This document shows, piece after piece, positions 12,901 through 27,900 of a stretch of DNA of 64,000 nt (position 1 is the stretch's first letter; each line of letters begins with the position of its first letter). The notes under the pieces were generated by a model. That model ran no database searches. It saw only the letters and a list, made by a program, of their open reading frames with translations, and was not told the origin of the DNA. Source of the DNA: Antedon mediterranea (Eukaryota; Echinodermata; Crinoidea; Comatulida; Antedonidae); the NCBI RefSeq assembly GCF_964355755.1, contig NC_092671.1, forward strand, positions 17,391,501 to 17,455,500. The letters run 5' to 3'. The translations under genes were made by a program, and so were the position numbers.

Positions 12901-15900
12901 ACCCATTGTAAAACAAGACACTTTACTATGATACTAATAAAACGAACAAAAATACATACAGTTAGTGTTATTCGAAAGTTCTAAATTCTCTTACTCGCTG
13001 CTTTACTATTTTTGTTGCTGTTTCAATTATTTTAACAATATTGTATGTAATCTTAAAAACGATAACTTGATGTTCAACAGTTGCTGTAGTAAAACAGCAA
13101 ATCTATCGAAAGTGAGTTTTTAGTAGTAGGTAATTGTATGTGTGTTAAGGTAATGTGTTCCTTTGTATGTATATGAATTGTAATTATCTAATATATTAAT
13201 AATATTTTATAAATATTATGATTGCAATAAAGATTATTTGAAAGGTATGGTTGACAACCATCTACCTTTATTTTCTTTGAGACATAAGAACCTTTCCAAT
13301 GAATGAAATAAAATAATGATTTTCTAAGCTATCATATCAGTTCAAATTGAGTTCAAAATAAGGATGGTATTTAGAAAAATATGAGGAACCATATTGCAAT
13401 TATCATTCTGATACAATCATTATATATGATTGACAATTGCTTTGCTCATTTTTTTATTATCATTGTTTCTCTCAAAAGAACAATGATTCATTTTAAAATG
13501 TCGAGCGGTGTTTTTTGTAAGAAATATTTCTTGTTTATCAGTGTTTCTATAACTGTCAGAGTGTGTAAATATGATAATAATGATATTATTAATAATAATA
13601 ATGATAATATTGAGATTCAGTGGAGTAGTGCTTGGGTCATGCGTTTGACAGCTAAAATTAAATTTTACTATTAATATTATTATGTTAGAGCTTTCCCTTT
13701 AAAAAAATCCTAGATCCAACCATGATATACAAATATATTGGGTTTATTATTTTCATTTAGTATTTAGTGTTTAAGTATACAAACAGTTGAATACATACTG
13801 CTACTTTGCACCAAGAACAACTAATCGCTATGATGTCTTTTTGCTGGAAAAGTTTTTGTTGAAAGCCACGAGCACATTGTTTACATTTTCCTTCCTGTCG
13901 CCTTCTGTGTACCCAGTGATGTCGTACAACTAGATTCTAAAAAAAGACATTTTGAAAAGGTTATTTTTAAACTGAACTGGACTCAAATTGAATAGAGTGG
14001 TGTAAAACTATTATACCGTAGAAGTTACTCAGGACCCAACAAAGTATCATAAAAATAGGTGTCTCCTGAATGGGTATGTTCTGAGGGTCCCAAATGATCA
14101 GCCACTGCTGGATGGATCACTCTCATTAAATATGGTTAAAATAAAAAAATAAATGGGGTTGGTAGTGGTACTAGTGTCAAAACACGTATTTCCCTTTGTT
14201 TGTTTCACAGGAATAAAGATGCCCGCTGTGTCCTTAAATAGGTGTTTCAAAGAAGGGGTTTTACTGTAGCATCAAAATTACTTTTATTGTGGTACATTGT
14301 GTTTGTGCCGACTAGTTCAAATCTAGTTTTCATTAGGTTTGAACAGTTTGCTGACTAGTTCAAATCTAGTTTTCATTAGGTTTGCACAGTTTGCTGACTA
14401 GTTCAAATCTAGTTTTCATTAAGTTTTGCACAGTTTGCTGCCTAGTTAAAATATAGTTTTCATTAGGTTTCGCACAGTTTGCTGACTAGTTCAAATCAGT
14501 TTTCGTTAGGTTTGCACAGTTTGCTGACTAGTTCAAATCTAGTTTTCATTAGGTTTGCACAGTTTGCTGACTAGTTCAAATCTAGTTTTCATTAGGTTTG
14601 CACAGTTTGCTGACTAGTTCAAATCTAGTTTTTATTAGGTTTGCACAGTTTGCTGACTAGTTCAAATCTAGTTTCGTTAGGTTTGAACCGTTTGCTGACT
14701 AGTTCAAATCTAGTTTTCATTAGGTTTGAACAATTTGCTGACTAGTTCAAATATAGTTTTCATTAGGTTTGAACAGTGACTAGTTCAAATCTAGTTTTCA
14801 TTAGGTTTCGCACAGTTTGCTGCCTAGTTCAAATCTAGTTTTCATTAGGTTTTGCACAGTTTGCTGACTAGTTCAAATCTAGTTTTCGTTAGGTTTGCAC
14901 AGTTTGCTGACTAGTTCAAATCTAGTTTTCGTTAGGTTTGCACAGTTTGCTGACTAGTTCAAATATAGTTTTCGTTAGGTTTGCACAGTTTGCTGACTAG
15001 TTCAAATCTAGTTTTCGTTAGGTTTGCACAGTTTGCTGACTAGTTCAAATCTAGTTTTCATTAGGTTTTGCACAGTTTGCTGACTAGTTCAAATCTAGTT
15101 TTCGTTAGGTTTGCACAGTTTGCTGACTAGTTCAAATCTAGTTTTCATTAGGTTTTGCACAGTTTGCTGACTAGTTCAAATATAGTTTTCGTTAGGTTTG
15201 CACAGTTTGCTGACTAGTTCAAATATAGTTTTCGTTAGGTTTGCACAGTTTGCTGACTAGTTCAAATCAGTTTTCGTTAGGTTTGCACGGTTTGCTGACT
15301 AGTTCAAATCTAGTTTTCGTTAGGTTTGCACAGTTTGCCGACTAGTTCAAATCTAGTTTTCATTAGGTTTGCACAGTTAACTATCATTCTGGCATGTATG
15401 TTAATAATAATAATAATATTTATTAGTTACTCTCCTTTCTAAACTGAGGAACACTCTCGTAACAAGAGGTTTGCCCAGCACAAAATTACAGTCATAGTTA
15501 CAATATGTATAGATACAAAAGTTAATAATTGTTCACAATTACAAAACATCATGCAGTACAAATATATTTAAATATTTAATATTTCAAACTAAATTAACTC
15601 AAACAAAATGATTTATTTATTATCTACAATCCTACAAAATGCACTTATTCACGTAAATTAACTCAAATTTAAACATAACAGATGTGGAACCTTTATAAAC
15701 TTGACAGAAGTTGGGACCACGATATGTGATTGGTTAGTGATTTCAGGTTATTTTCTAGTATGAAAATCTCTGTGATGAAGTTGAATATTACAGAATTGAA
15801 CCCAGAAGCATGGGATTAGAAAACTGACATTATAACCACTCTACCATTGTTAAAAACATTTTATTGGATTTACCTCTTCATTTATAGGATTAACACTTTA

Positions 15901-18900
15901 CATATCGTAGACTTATGTGCTTAAATAATAATCTGTCAGAAATATCATAGTTTACTTACGTCACGGTAATTTCTAAAACTTGCATCTCTGAAATTCGGTT
16001 TACACTTAAAGTTGATTCTTTCAAGCTGCCTCATACAAGATGTATGTACAATAATTTTACATGATGAACATTTTCTTCGTGAACCAGTTTTCTGCATAAT
16101 TAAAGAAAAAAAAATTGATTAAATATATTTAAAAGATGCCTTGGATCTTTCAAACCTGTTCCGGCACGGTTCCAGTCAGGCACCATCAACGTCAATGTTT
16201 CGTTTTCACGCAGCTATACGCATTTTCAATTGGCGCATAGCCACGTGGAGCGTCGTGTTTCCGGAACTGTGCTAGGACAGGTGTGAAACCCTTTATACTA
16301 TGATGCACTGTAAATTCCCTCATGCTTGTTGTCCAGGTATCCTTGCATGAATTATCAGGCACTATTATGCAATTGCTGAATTAATGGTAACAGTGTTTTG
16401 CATGGCTGCAGTTAGTCTATTGCATAATTATGAAACAAAACATTTGTGAAGTGTCATACTATATCTATCAGCTATTTCTCATAAAATTTGCAAATAAAAC
16501 AGATACAAACACAGATTCCTTTTATTATCCAATATAATGGAAATTACAGTGCTCATATCTTGGCTTGCCTTACATAAATATAAAAAAAGGGAAAAAAGAA
16601 CTTTCTAACAAATCTTTTGTTATAATGTCGTATCCCAGCTGGGTAGAACGAGTACTTGTAACAGTCCGTCTGCGCATTTACCGTTCTCATTCTACCACTT
16701 CTAAACTAAATTCTGAGATAGATAGTTATAAAACAATTAAGCAAATTTCTTCCCCTATTAAACCAGGATTTTTCAGTACCTGTCATTTACATAATCTTGT
16801 GATTACGATTTCAACCATTTTTTTTGTCTCCGTTTTTATGAGTGGTAGTAGTAAATAATGATAGTAGGGGAAGGTAAGCCTGTCTTGCGCGTATGATAAA
16901 ATAATGATAATAGATAATAGCACGTCTATTGTTTGAGTCGCAGTTTCAAAATTCAAATTTAAATGTCTAAAATAACAAAATGTTTGATTTGCTGTGATTT
17001 ATTTCGATACCGTACAAGAAAAAAAAAAAACAGATCAAAACGAAAACAAAAAAACGCAATCATTTTGTATGGTACCAGGGAGGGATAGAAGAGTGACAAA
17101 TAATGATAATTTGTACATTTAAAAGTGTTTCCAAAACAACACCTTTTTAATTCTTAGAATATCCAAGACAAATTATGTAGAAAATCATTCCCTCTGGTGT
17201 GACTTTAACACTAGATTAATTATGATATTATCAGTGTGTTTGTTCATTATAAAAGTTGGTATAGATGAGGTTAATATATTGATTACAATGTAAGTTATTT
17301 CTTCCTAGGGAATTTGAAAGGTTTTACGTGAATGAATTATTTCATTTTAGTGATTTAACATTTTGTAATCTTAGCTAGGATTAGGATTTTTCATTACTTT
17401 ATTATTTTATAATGTTTCTATTGACAAATTAAAAAATAACAGTTAATTTCTATTTATTTTTTTTATTATTTCACCTTATTTATAAATGGTGACCCTAAAC
17501 AGTGTATGCTGACAATCAAGAGCTCTTGATGAGTTATGAAAAGTGTGTGTGTGACAGTGGCTGTGTGTATACTAGTACCCTGGGGTAACCTCCTACTCAT
17601 CTCGAAGGATTTACTAGATTCTTTAAAGTACACATGAGCCAGATGTGTACACTGAACCTACGGTTTATATTTCTAACACCAGCACCATGGATCGAGTGAG
17701 GCTCGAACCCTTGCCGATGTTAATGTGGCAAGGTATTACGGTTCTACTGTCGTAAGCGTTTGGCCACTCACTCGCCTTTCTATGAATCTGGTTTTGGTAG
17801 TTGTTTAAAAAAATAATGTTACAGCTTAAATTTTTACTCCGTGGGGAAAAGAACTCATAAGGGACATAAACACCAAGATTCTTATAATCATCAACAACAA
17901 AATCGTACAACATACAACATCATCAGGTCAACATCACCCTATTTATTATCAAGACCAGGAAAAGTAAGAATGTGCAGTGTGTGACGTGACAAGCAGTATC
18001 GATAGTGGCTATGAAAAAAAAATTTAAAATTATGACCGCAGATGGTCGTACAAACTTAAATATTGTAAATTGATTGTGTGCAAGCTTTTTTGTTATATTT
18101 TAATGCAGAAATCAACACGTATACATCAAAATTTAGTTATCTTTGTAATCTGGAAGAAAATGTGGAAAATTGGGAGTATGATGTTGGACCGAGAGACGAG
18201 TCTAAAATACAGGAGTCTTTGCATGTACAGTATGGTACAATTAGGCATAGGGTTCTCATCACTAATATTATTGAACACCAATTAATCGTTTGATTTATAT
18301 AGCGCCATTCCAAGAGTTATTGATCATGGCGCTGCCAAAAATATCAGAAAATGTGAGTTTTGATTAGTGTTTAATGTTCAAAGGCAGGTGGTTCCAGAGC
18401 CTAGGTCCAGCAATACTGAAAGTCCAATCTCCCCAAACTATGTTTGCTCCTCGGAATGTGCAGTAGAACCTGATGACTAGATCTTAGTTCTCGCTTTCTC
18501 TTGATTGTCAATAATTCTGAGAGGTATTTGCGAGGGCAACTATTTAGGCATCGGAACACCAGCAGCAGGATCTTAAATTGAACACACAACTCCATGTATG
18601 TCTCTAGTATGTATTTTCAATGTCTTACATTTTCAATTTTTACCACCAGCGTTCATCGCCGCTTCCTAGTTGCCAGCAAAGCTCATTAATAATTACATCT
18701 TTGCCTCATCCGTTTGAAACCTCTCACACTTAAGGCCATTAACTTTTACATCGTTAATGTTATACACATTATCATTAATTAACTTTTAATCTCATAATCA
18801 GATCAACAATCATCATCAACATCTTTCCAGTACTGAATGATTACATATTATAAGAATACATTTTGTTTGGTACAAAATCATGTAAAACATTCTTTAAATG

Positions 18901-21900
18901 TGTTGACTTAGAAAAATGAAAATCTTTCATTTGGTCTTGACACGAATTATTGATTCGTTACTCCAGTTAATATTGAAGCTCTGTCACGTTCCCTACATTC
19001 CACATTTTAAATCAAGTTATATGCAAATACAGTTTCCATAGCAACCACAATACTGTCTACTAGAGTTGCAGCGAAGAGCAATTATCGGTCACTGTATTAT
19101 AGTGAGAAGTGTATTGGCAAATGATTAAAAATATGAAATAGGTGGTAGCGCTTAATTGATATAATAACATGGAGAGAAACTACTGTTCCATGATTAGAAT
19201 CTAAATATAGAACATTCTATATATATATATAGCACTCAGAATAATTCAAATGCAACCACAAAAGCCACAACAGTGTCTGACATGGCAGATATAGTTTGAT
19301 GAATAATGAACGCTATATATAATTAATGTTATACCTGGGAATTCTGCAAACAGCACTTACAAAATAAAAAACATGAAAAAAGATATAGAACAAACTGAAA
19401 AATTAATTAACCTACTATTGTTATATAATTAAACCATTATTAATTACTGAATAATCATTAATGAATTCTATTTATAAGCATATACAAATTCGGTATTTTG
19501 CAATGTTGTCATCGCCCTACATCAGGATCTTAATTTAGTTTCAGGCATGATGGTAAAAAATTCATTGTAAAACAATTCAAGTTCTTTACAGCCAGAGAAC
19601 ATGCGAATAAATATTCATTATTATTAGTAATGAAGAATTTACATGCAGTACAGTAATAGTTATTCAAAATTTCGGAGATTAAACAAGGTTAGTTAAACGA
19701 GGGGTCACTAAACACATATACCCTACAGGCCTTTTTTTTTTAATAATATAAAAATACACCTTTCCTGGTGTAACTGTCAAAATGAAATTAAAATAATTAT
19801 ACATTTTTTTTATAACATTTTAGGAAAGAAAATTCAAATTTGTATTGAGACATTACTTGCATATTTTTCCTATCACACTTTATCAAATATCCTCACATCC
19901 TAGTCTATCTTCTAAATTCTGAAAATTGTTTAATTTAAATTCCACATGTGTCATTATGCAAATGTATTAAATTGGTAAAATGCAGTGATGTGCAATAACA
20001 CAGCCAGTAATCACAGTTTAGTTGACATTATTGTATAATATTTAATCGGAAATTTCAGGAAAAAAAATGAAATAGCATAATCAGTCTGTATTCCTATTTG
20101 AAAAAATAACATCTTTAGGTAAATAAGTTTGATTTCAATTCCATTATGCAAATTTATCAATCAGTAAAATGCAATTTTTTTACATATAATAAAAATTCCA
20201 TGAAGATCATATTTTAGTTGAGAAGAAAGATCAATAAATTGGCTTTTTCTTTTGAAGATGATTAAATTATATAAATAAAAATTAATTTTAATTTGCTTTC
20301 TATTCTGCCAAAACTTCTAAAAATGAGATGAGTTAATAATATATTAATATTATATAATAACAAATACAACAACTTATTAAATTAAATTTTAAATCTCATA
20401 TTTAATTTGGCAAACTATTTTTTTAATGTCATAATGCAAATTATTCAGATTTTCACATGTGTCTTTATGCAAATGAATCAATTTTAATGCAGTCATGCAA
20501 ATCATCTTAACATGCAGGTATATACCACATTGTTGGCAGCAAGCTTTTTGGAAGAGATGGAGTTGCGTCTATTATTATGAGATGACTAAATAAGAAAATA
20601 CAATTTATAAAACAGTTAAATTTACAAAGAATTAAAAATTAATAAAATAATTATCTACATAATAACATTTTAAATGAAATTTATTTAATTAATTAACAAA
20701 AAATTTTAATTACTGACATACAAGTATTATAAATTATCTGTTAAAGGCATATGTGTATCACATGGATGGGGAATGTCGTGTACAGATAAAATATTGTGGA
20801 AGAGAAAGGGAGAAAAAGTAAATAACTGCCTTTAACAAATTATTGAGTAAAAATAACTTTTAAAACATCTTCCACACAAAAATACCTTAAACCTACTATA
20901 TCGATTATTAGAAAATGATAATATTTTAAAATAAAATAAATAAAGATTATTACAGCCAATACTTAAAATATCATAGCATATAATAAGTATAAATATAAAT
21001 AAATTGTAATTGAAAATAATTTTTATCAAAAACAATATTCATATCCTCATTGCCAAATAAAATGTGTTACATCTTAAAGAGAATTTTGTCATATTATTAT
21101 AATAATTGATTTTCAATATTCATTCATTCTTTCTATCTTTATATACATGATTATAATCATTAACTATATTTTCGATAAGAATCATTCTTTGAAAAAATAT
21201 TGATTGAATATAAGTTTACTACTGTATGGCTGTTTCAACATTAATATATTTTTTATTAATAAAAGCTTTCGATTGAAATATTTTCTTTTGTCTGCTCATA
21301 GTTTTTAGTATTTTGCTATAAATGTACTAAAGCTTTCTAAAATTGTCAGAGGAAGATGAAAGAATAAAAACATTTTGATGAAATGATTATTATTAGAGGA
21401 GGGGACAGAAGTGTAGAAGATCACTAGGCAAGATGAATGACTGGACAAACTTTTACTAAGGCTCAACATTTTCCTAAAACTTACGTGTCAAAGAAGATGA
21501 TCAAAAAGAGATAACGAAGAAGATTAACAGATAAAGCACTTGCTATGATTAACAAGGATCAGAAGGAGGTAGAGTGGGAAATATTAAAGTATATGTATTA
21601 GCATTAAAACATCAAATGACACTCTAAACAGAAGAAAAAATCTAAAATGATCGTTTCACTCCTAATAATGAATTAGAATTTGTATGTATAATCATGAATT
21701 TTGCCCTATCATAAGAGCTTTTCTTTCAGGGTAATTTTGCTGCAATAACAATTTTTGCCTACATCCATGCATGCCACCATCATCATATTTTTGTCAATGC
21801 ATGCATTATCACCAAATATGGTCATATCAAAATGACATTTATAGAATTACATGAACTTTGCCCTGTCATAAACCTCTTTTCCATGGTAACATCCTATGGG

Positions 21901-24900
21901 TCTAAATGATTGTTGTAACTTACCAAACAATCTTGTTCTCCGACATAACAACATTCCCCTGAGGCATTTGTCTCTTGCCATAAGTGGTCACCTAATATCG
22001 CATTTTCCTGAAAAAAGAGAAATGATAACAGGAAGGAAAATGTATTACAACTACATTTTAATTTAGGAGATAACTGAAATATAATGAGGATATTAGAATT
22101 GTTAATACCATAGAGATTGTGCTACAGTGGTCTAATATGTGATACTATCTATATGAATGTTGATATTTATCATTTGTACCATTACTGAACTTAACCAATT
22201 TTTAAACTGTATGGAGTTGGTTTGGACACTTGACTGTCATACAGATAGACTCAGGTTCAATTCCCGACAACTCCCAGTCCACTCAGCTGTAAATAAATAC
22301 CTGGTTGAAAATACAAGGGAGAAAAAAGGCGGCGTGGAAAGGAACTGGCCACCCTACCACATAATGCCGAGGCTTAGTACAATGAGCTCCTAACAGCTCA
22401 TTCCCTTACGTCAAAGAATATATATCACAAGAATGAGTATTTCGCGATTTTTGCATGAGAAATTTGTAACAGAGAGCTCCAGTGAGTGATGCCCGCCCTC
22501 ATAAGGGCGGACGTATACATACTAAATAAGACTTGATTTAATAGATATTATGCATGTCACATTAAATAGAATTATGATAATAGTTTTTGCAATTGTAAAC
22601 TATTTTATAATACATATTTATTAACAAACTAGTGTACATTCACTTTTACAGACAATTATTTACTAACATGCTAAGTTAGTTCACAAAAAAGGCCTAACAC
22701 AGCAACACCAAAATCAATGAATCGTTACTCAGCATGGCCTATTCTTTACCATTGCCGTGTACTACTCTACATTAAGTATTGTTTTTATGATATAAATTAG
22801 TATAAAATACATGTTATTAATAGGACAAAATGTTAAATGTCATTAACATTTATTTGTTTTACCAGAAACAAGTTAAATATAGGAATATTATTAAACTATC
22901 CTTCGTCCGGTCACACTATCGTAGCGCCCGGTTGTTAAAGCAAACTGTTTATACGGCAGTTTTTACTAAATAAATTGCATAAAACGAACAATTAAATATC
23001 CAAATAGTATTTAACATGATGTTGGCATGTAGTTGATAACATTTTTTATCATGAAAATACTACCGGTGGTCCAGCCTTTGATTAGTGAAACCGTCACAAA
23101 AAGTTGTATACATCCCAGATACATCCACACTTATGGCGGCGCCCTACCACATGGACAATATTACTGTTACAGGGAAAATCGCGGATTACTCATTCTTGTG
23201 ATATATATTCTTTGCTTACGTTCAGAGAATACGGGACTCACCTTTCCCTTACTTGATTTCTTAAATTGGTTTTTAATGGTATAATTAATAAAATAATAAT
23301 TATATGAATAACATCATCTGTTGAATGAAATTAAATTACCAACAGAATATAATTCTTGTATGTAAGGATTCACTTGGTCATCATGGAACTATTAGGGAGG
23401 TTTCACAACGCTACGAATACGATAACGAAAACCAGATACGTCACGCACACATATTTGTTTTCGTAAGCCAGTAAAAATGTGTTTCGCATGGCAACGAATA
23501 TTGAGGGCGTCGTATGAAATCTACATATGAAAATACTGTGATCTCTATGGTATCCTATCACAACCAACCTTCTCATCCCCTCTTCAAAGAATATAATTTT
23601 CTCCCATCATTAATCCGACTTCAATCCCACCGTGTGCGAACAACACGTTATTCCAAATCATTTATCCCTAAGTCAATTACAGTTTTCAACAACACCGTTA
23701 CTAGATAATTTGGTTCTGTTTAAGTAATTTTTATATAAGTATTTTTATTATTATGTATAATGTTTTTGTGCAATTTTGTATAGTGTGTACTATGTTCTTA
23801 TATATTTGTTCGTTCTTTTTTAAATAGTGTACAAAAAACGAATTTCCGATGTTTTATTGGACCTAATAAATGCTGTGAGAGCAGCGCATTATTATTAAAT
23901 ATGTATTACGAGTATACTGTACTTTTGTATTGCTTGCCTGTGTTTGATATTACCACAGACACGTCAATACACTTTAAATGTAAATTTGAAATTTTACATA
24001 TTTACCCTATTTTTTTTCATTAATGCACTGTATACTTTGATACTTGGCATATATATTTACAATAAACAGTGTTTTTTTTTATTAATCATAAATATCACCA
24101 TTAATTTGAATTATTTCAATACTGTATTATTCATACACACATTATTCATAATTTATGAATCTTTTTGTTTGTTCCACTTGTGAAAAAAACTATTACTTAG
24201 GCTAATTAAAAAAGTGTGGATATATTTTTCTTATTTTTTTAATTAGTTAGTTATATCAACACAATAAGATATGGCCTATTATTCCTTATTACTGCTGATG
24301 GGCAACACAATTATTGGGGCAACAAGTGGTTATTGATTACGTGTTGAAAATCAAGATAGATGATGTTGCCACAGCAAAGATTGATTTTGACTATGAAATG
24401 ATGGATAGTGATTATCCAATGGGTTACTGAATATCTACTGAATAAAAGTGCATGGCATTTAAGTCTTTATAGATTATAAAGGAGACATCCTAAAATATTT
24501 ATTAAAGATGTGTATTGTCCCTCAAAACATTAAAACTGAAGATTAATAAAATCAGACTTTGAATATGCCATTTTGAAGTTTAAATCAAGATACTCACTGT
24601 CACTTAGCGAGCGATTTTAATTATTAAAAATGAATGGTTAAATTTAGAAAAAAAAATAAAACCAAAAATTGTTTAATTCAATTTTGGGTCAAAATGAAAA
24701 ATGATATATTAAAAAAATATAAAATATATTTGTTTATTGCTTATATAATCTTTCTCCTTTTTTTGACAAAAAAATTAAATAAAAATAGATCTGTTATTAC
24801 TATATAAAGTTATTTTATGGTGTTTTATGATATTAAACTATTTAATAACTAGTCACGAAACATTCTATCTAATAACACTGTGAATAGATGAAAGCTGTTC

Positions 24901-27900
24901 AGTCCTAAGAAAAATACAGTTATAACAATACACAAAGATATGAGCAAATTTAATATCATTGAAGGAAATACAGTTATAACAGAGAACAAAAACATACTAA
25001 TTGTAATTATATGAGAAATAATGAAACTGTTATTTCTAAGAGTCCTTGAAATAGAAGTTGGGTCAAATATTATTCATCTTAGACATTCTTTTATTACTCA
25101 TTTTTTTCTTCATATCCTTCATAAGTGGTTTCTTTGTTAATACAAGAAAATTATTTATAACCAAAGATAACAATCGTTTTATATAGTATTTTTGTAACAA
25201 AGAATTTATCACATTACAATTAACTAGTTTGTGACTCAAACTTATATTAAGTGCATTCATTTCCTCAAAGTTTGTGTTACATAAGAAACTAAAGTAGTTT
25301 TTTGTACGTTATCAATTTTGTTATTATAAACTTAAGTATGTTTATGACAAAACTTACTGTCCAATCAACAGTTGTTCGTAGAGGGCGTTCTCCACTTGAC
25401 TGACTTGTGATTGGTAGGTGATTTGATGGCAATCCATGCAATTGGTTTACATATGCATTTGATTTTGATATAGCTTTCCTGCAAAAAACCATAATAGTTT
25501 ATGTCAATGTTGATATGATGGTTCATTGAGTGTAAACCAGTATAACATTTATTTTACCTTACGTTCCAAGACAGTTTCGTCTAGCATATCGATATCAATA
25601 TACATATAAATTAAATAGAAGCCAGAATAAAATATTTTGACTATGTCAATGTTTGTTATATATAGGTATCAATCGATGTTGCACAAATTATGGTGAAACA
25701 ACAGCGTGAGACCTCCAACAAACCTGGCCTTCTGGCGCCATCATATTGCCGAAAAAAAAAATGTAAAATGTACCATGCTGTTAAGAGTAAAAAAATATTG
25801 ACATTTGACATTGATTTAGTCAAATTTAAAGATGTCTGCATGCAAAGTTGGAGACCAGATATCTCTTTTGGAGAAAGTTTCTTTATTTTTACGCCATATA
25901 AACATTCATTACTACATAGAAATGGGCGGTTCCAAAGCAATAAGCCTTGAATCATAACAATAACACTATCATAATAAATACATATTCTCAGTAAATTAAC
26001 ATACAATAAGAACCTTATGCAAGAATGATTTGTGAATCCCAACGTTTTAACCATGAAGTAACCAGTATTAATAAGGTTGAATAGATAAGTCACATCAAAA
26101 TAAAGGTACCACAACAAAGACAGGTTTAAATAGGTTGAATACAAATCCGCATTTGGATCCGAACACAAAAAAACTATTTATAGTAATAATGGTATTTTAA
26201 CTTTTCAGTAACACAATTAGTCTTACATTCATCTGAATGATGACTAAAGCCAGGACTGTTTAAAGTACCTTTGGCTGGTCCCAACACTGACCAAGGGCTT
26301 CTCTCGTCCAGTGCCCACCTTAACCAGAGGAGAGGCATAAGCCAATACGTCTGAGGCAGATACTAGATGAGATGCAGGGGCTGCCATAAGAGTCAGCAGT
26401 GCTGATTTCAAATGTCTAATGGGACCCCAGCTCCATATACAGCACCCAGTATTCCCAGATGGTTTCCCATCCAAGCTCTAACCGGGCCCAACATTGCTTA
26501 ACTTCGGTGATCTGACGAGAACCGGTGTTTCAATGTGGTAAGGAAATAACAAATAACACAAAATCTCTTAATAAATGGTATTACAGAGTTTTAAAAGTTT
26601 CTGATAACCAGGAAATTAAATAACTTAGCCATTTATTGTTTGCATAAAAACAGTGAAAAGGATTGATTGTATTTGAACAATGGAATACAACAATCAGAGC
26701 ACATCTTTTTTTAAACCAAGGAAACTGTATTAAACAATTCTTTTGTGGTTTTCTTTTTAAAATTCCTGCTCTATACAATTCTGTAATTGATTTCCGTGTT
26801 GTACTTTATATAAGACCATAAAAAATGGTTTTTACTATTGTCTACTATAATTATATAGATACAACAGGCCTACTAAGACTTGGCAAAATCATTGCAAAAA
26901 ATTGACAGGCCGGAATTGTATATAATAAGTGCATCACGGTCAGTTAACTCCTTGTCCTGTTGTTGTATCAAAGACGAAATCTTGGTTCGCTAAACAGAAT
27001 AGTAAATGTTTTTCTACTACATTTTCACAACACTGTTTACTTGAATAATTGAATTTAACCATTATTATTTTCATGAAAATCAGCAAAAGCAAATACAACA
27101 ATGAATTATGAATTAAATGGTATTGATACAGTATATAAAAAAGAAAGAAGAGTGATAATATAGACATAATAAAAAAAATAGTATGTCTTGCAGGGCTGTC
27201 TTGCAGGGCTGAATTGCAAACCGTCACTATTCTATCAAAACCTTGTATCTCCACAAAACCTCATTTTACAGTAGGACATGAAACAATTTTGTCTGTTTAT
27301 GCTTTCCGTGTGCTTGTAAATTAGTAATGCTGATTAAGTAAATTTTGTATTATTCACATTTTAAAAATGACACAATTTTGAAGGAATCTCTAGGAATTCA
27401 CTCAGATTTGTATAAAACCTTGTAGCTATAAAACATTTTCTGCTTCCTAATTGGCTGTTACTATAAAAATGTTGAATAGCGATGACATACAAGGGTCCCT
27501 TCATGCAATACAGCTTCTACCTAATGGTTGACATGGACCAGTACACCAGGGCAACCACCTACTTTCCCGAAAGATGGATCTGGGTTCTTTTAAATGCACA
27601 CTTTTATTTCATTTCCGGGATTAGTTCTACCACCTGATCTATAGTCAAGAATAGTCTTAAACATGTGCCGATGTTATGGCTTGTGGCATCCCTGTTTAAC
27701 TGTTCAGTTAGTTAGTACTGTACTACTACTACAGTAGGGAAAAATCCTAATTGATAAGTTAAGTACTGCATTGAAATCTTGCTTCAGATCATCATGGAAT
27801 TATGATAAGAAGATTATTCAAAGGATAATTATATTATTAAAACATAAATTAATAAACTGGACTGACTCTGACTGACTCAAAACCAGATCAAGATGTAATC

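Noticed and set aside
13381-13674. 97-codon frame
   Set aside because: AT-rich, runs into AATAAT microsatellite, within an intron of a gene on the other strand.
14304-15378. CRISPR-like array
   Set aside because: Repeats are contiguous without unique spacers and the DNA is animal; it is a satellite.
25656-26168. 170-codon minus-strand open frame
   Set aside because: Low-complexity, hydrophobic, no family resemblance, no splice or start support; a different plus-strand frame covers the same DNA. Likely chance in intron.
26244-26474. 76-codon frame on the minus strand
   Set aside because: Falls inside the 5S-derived SINE.
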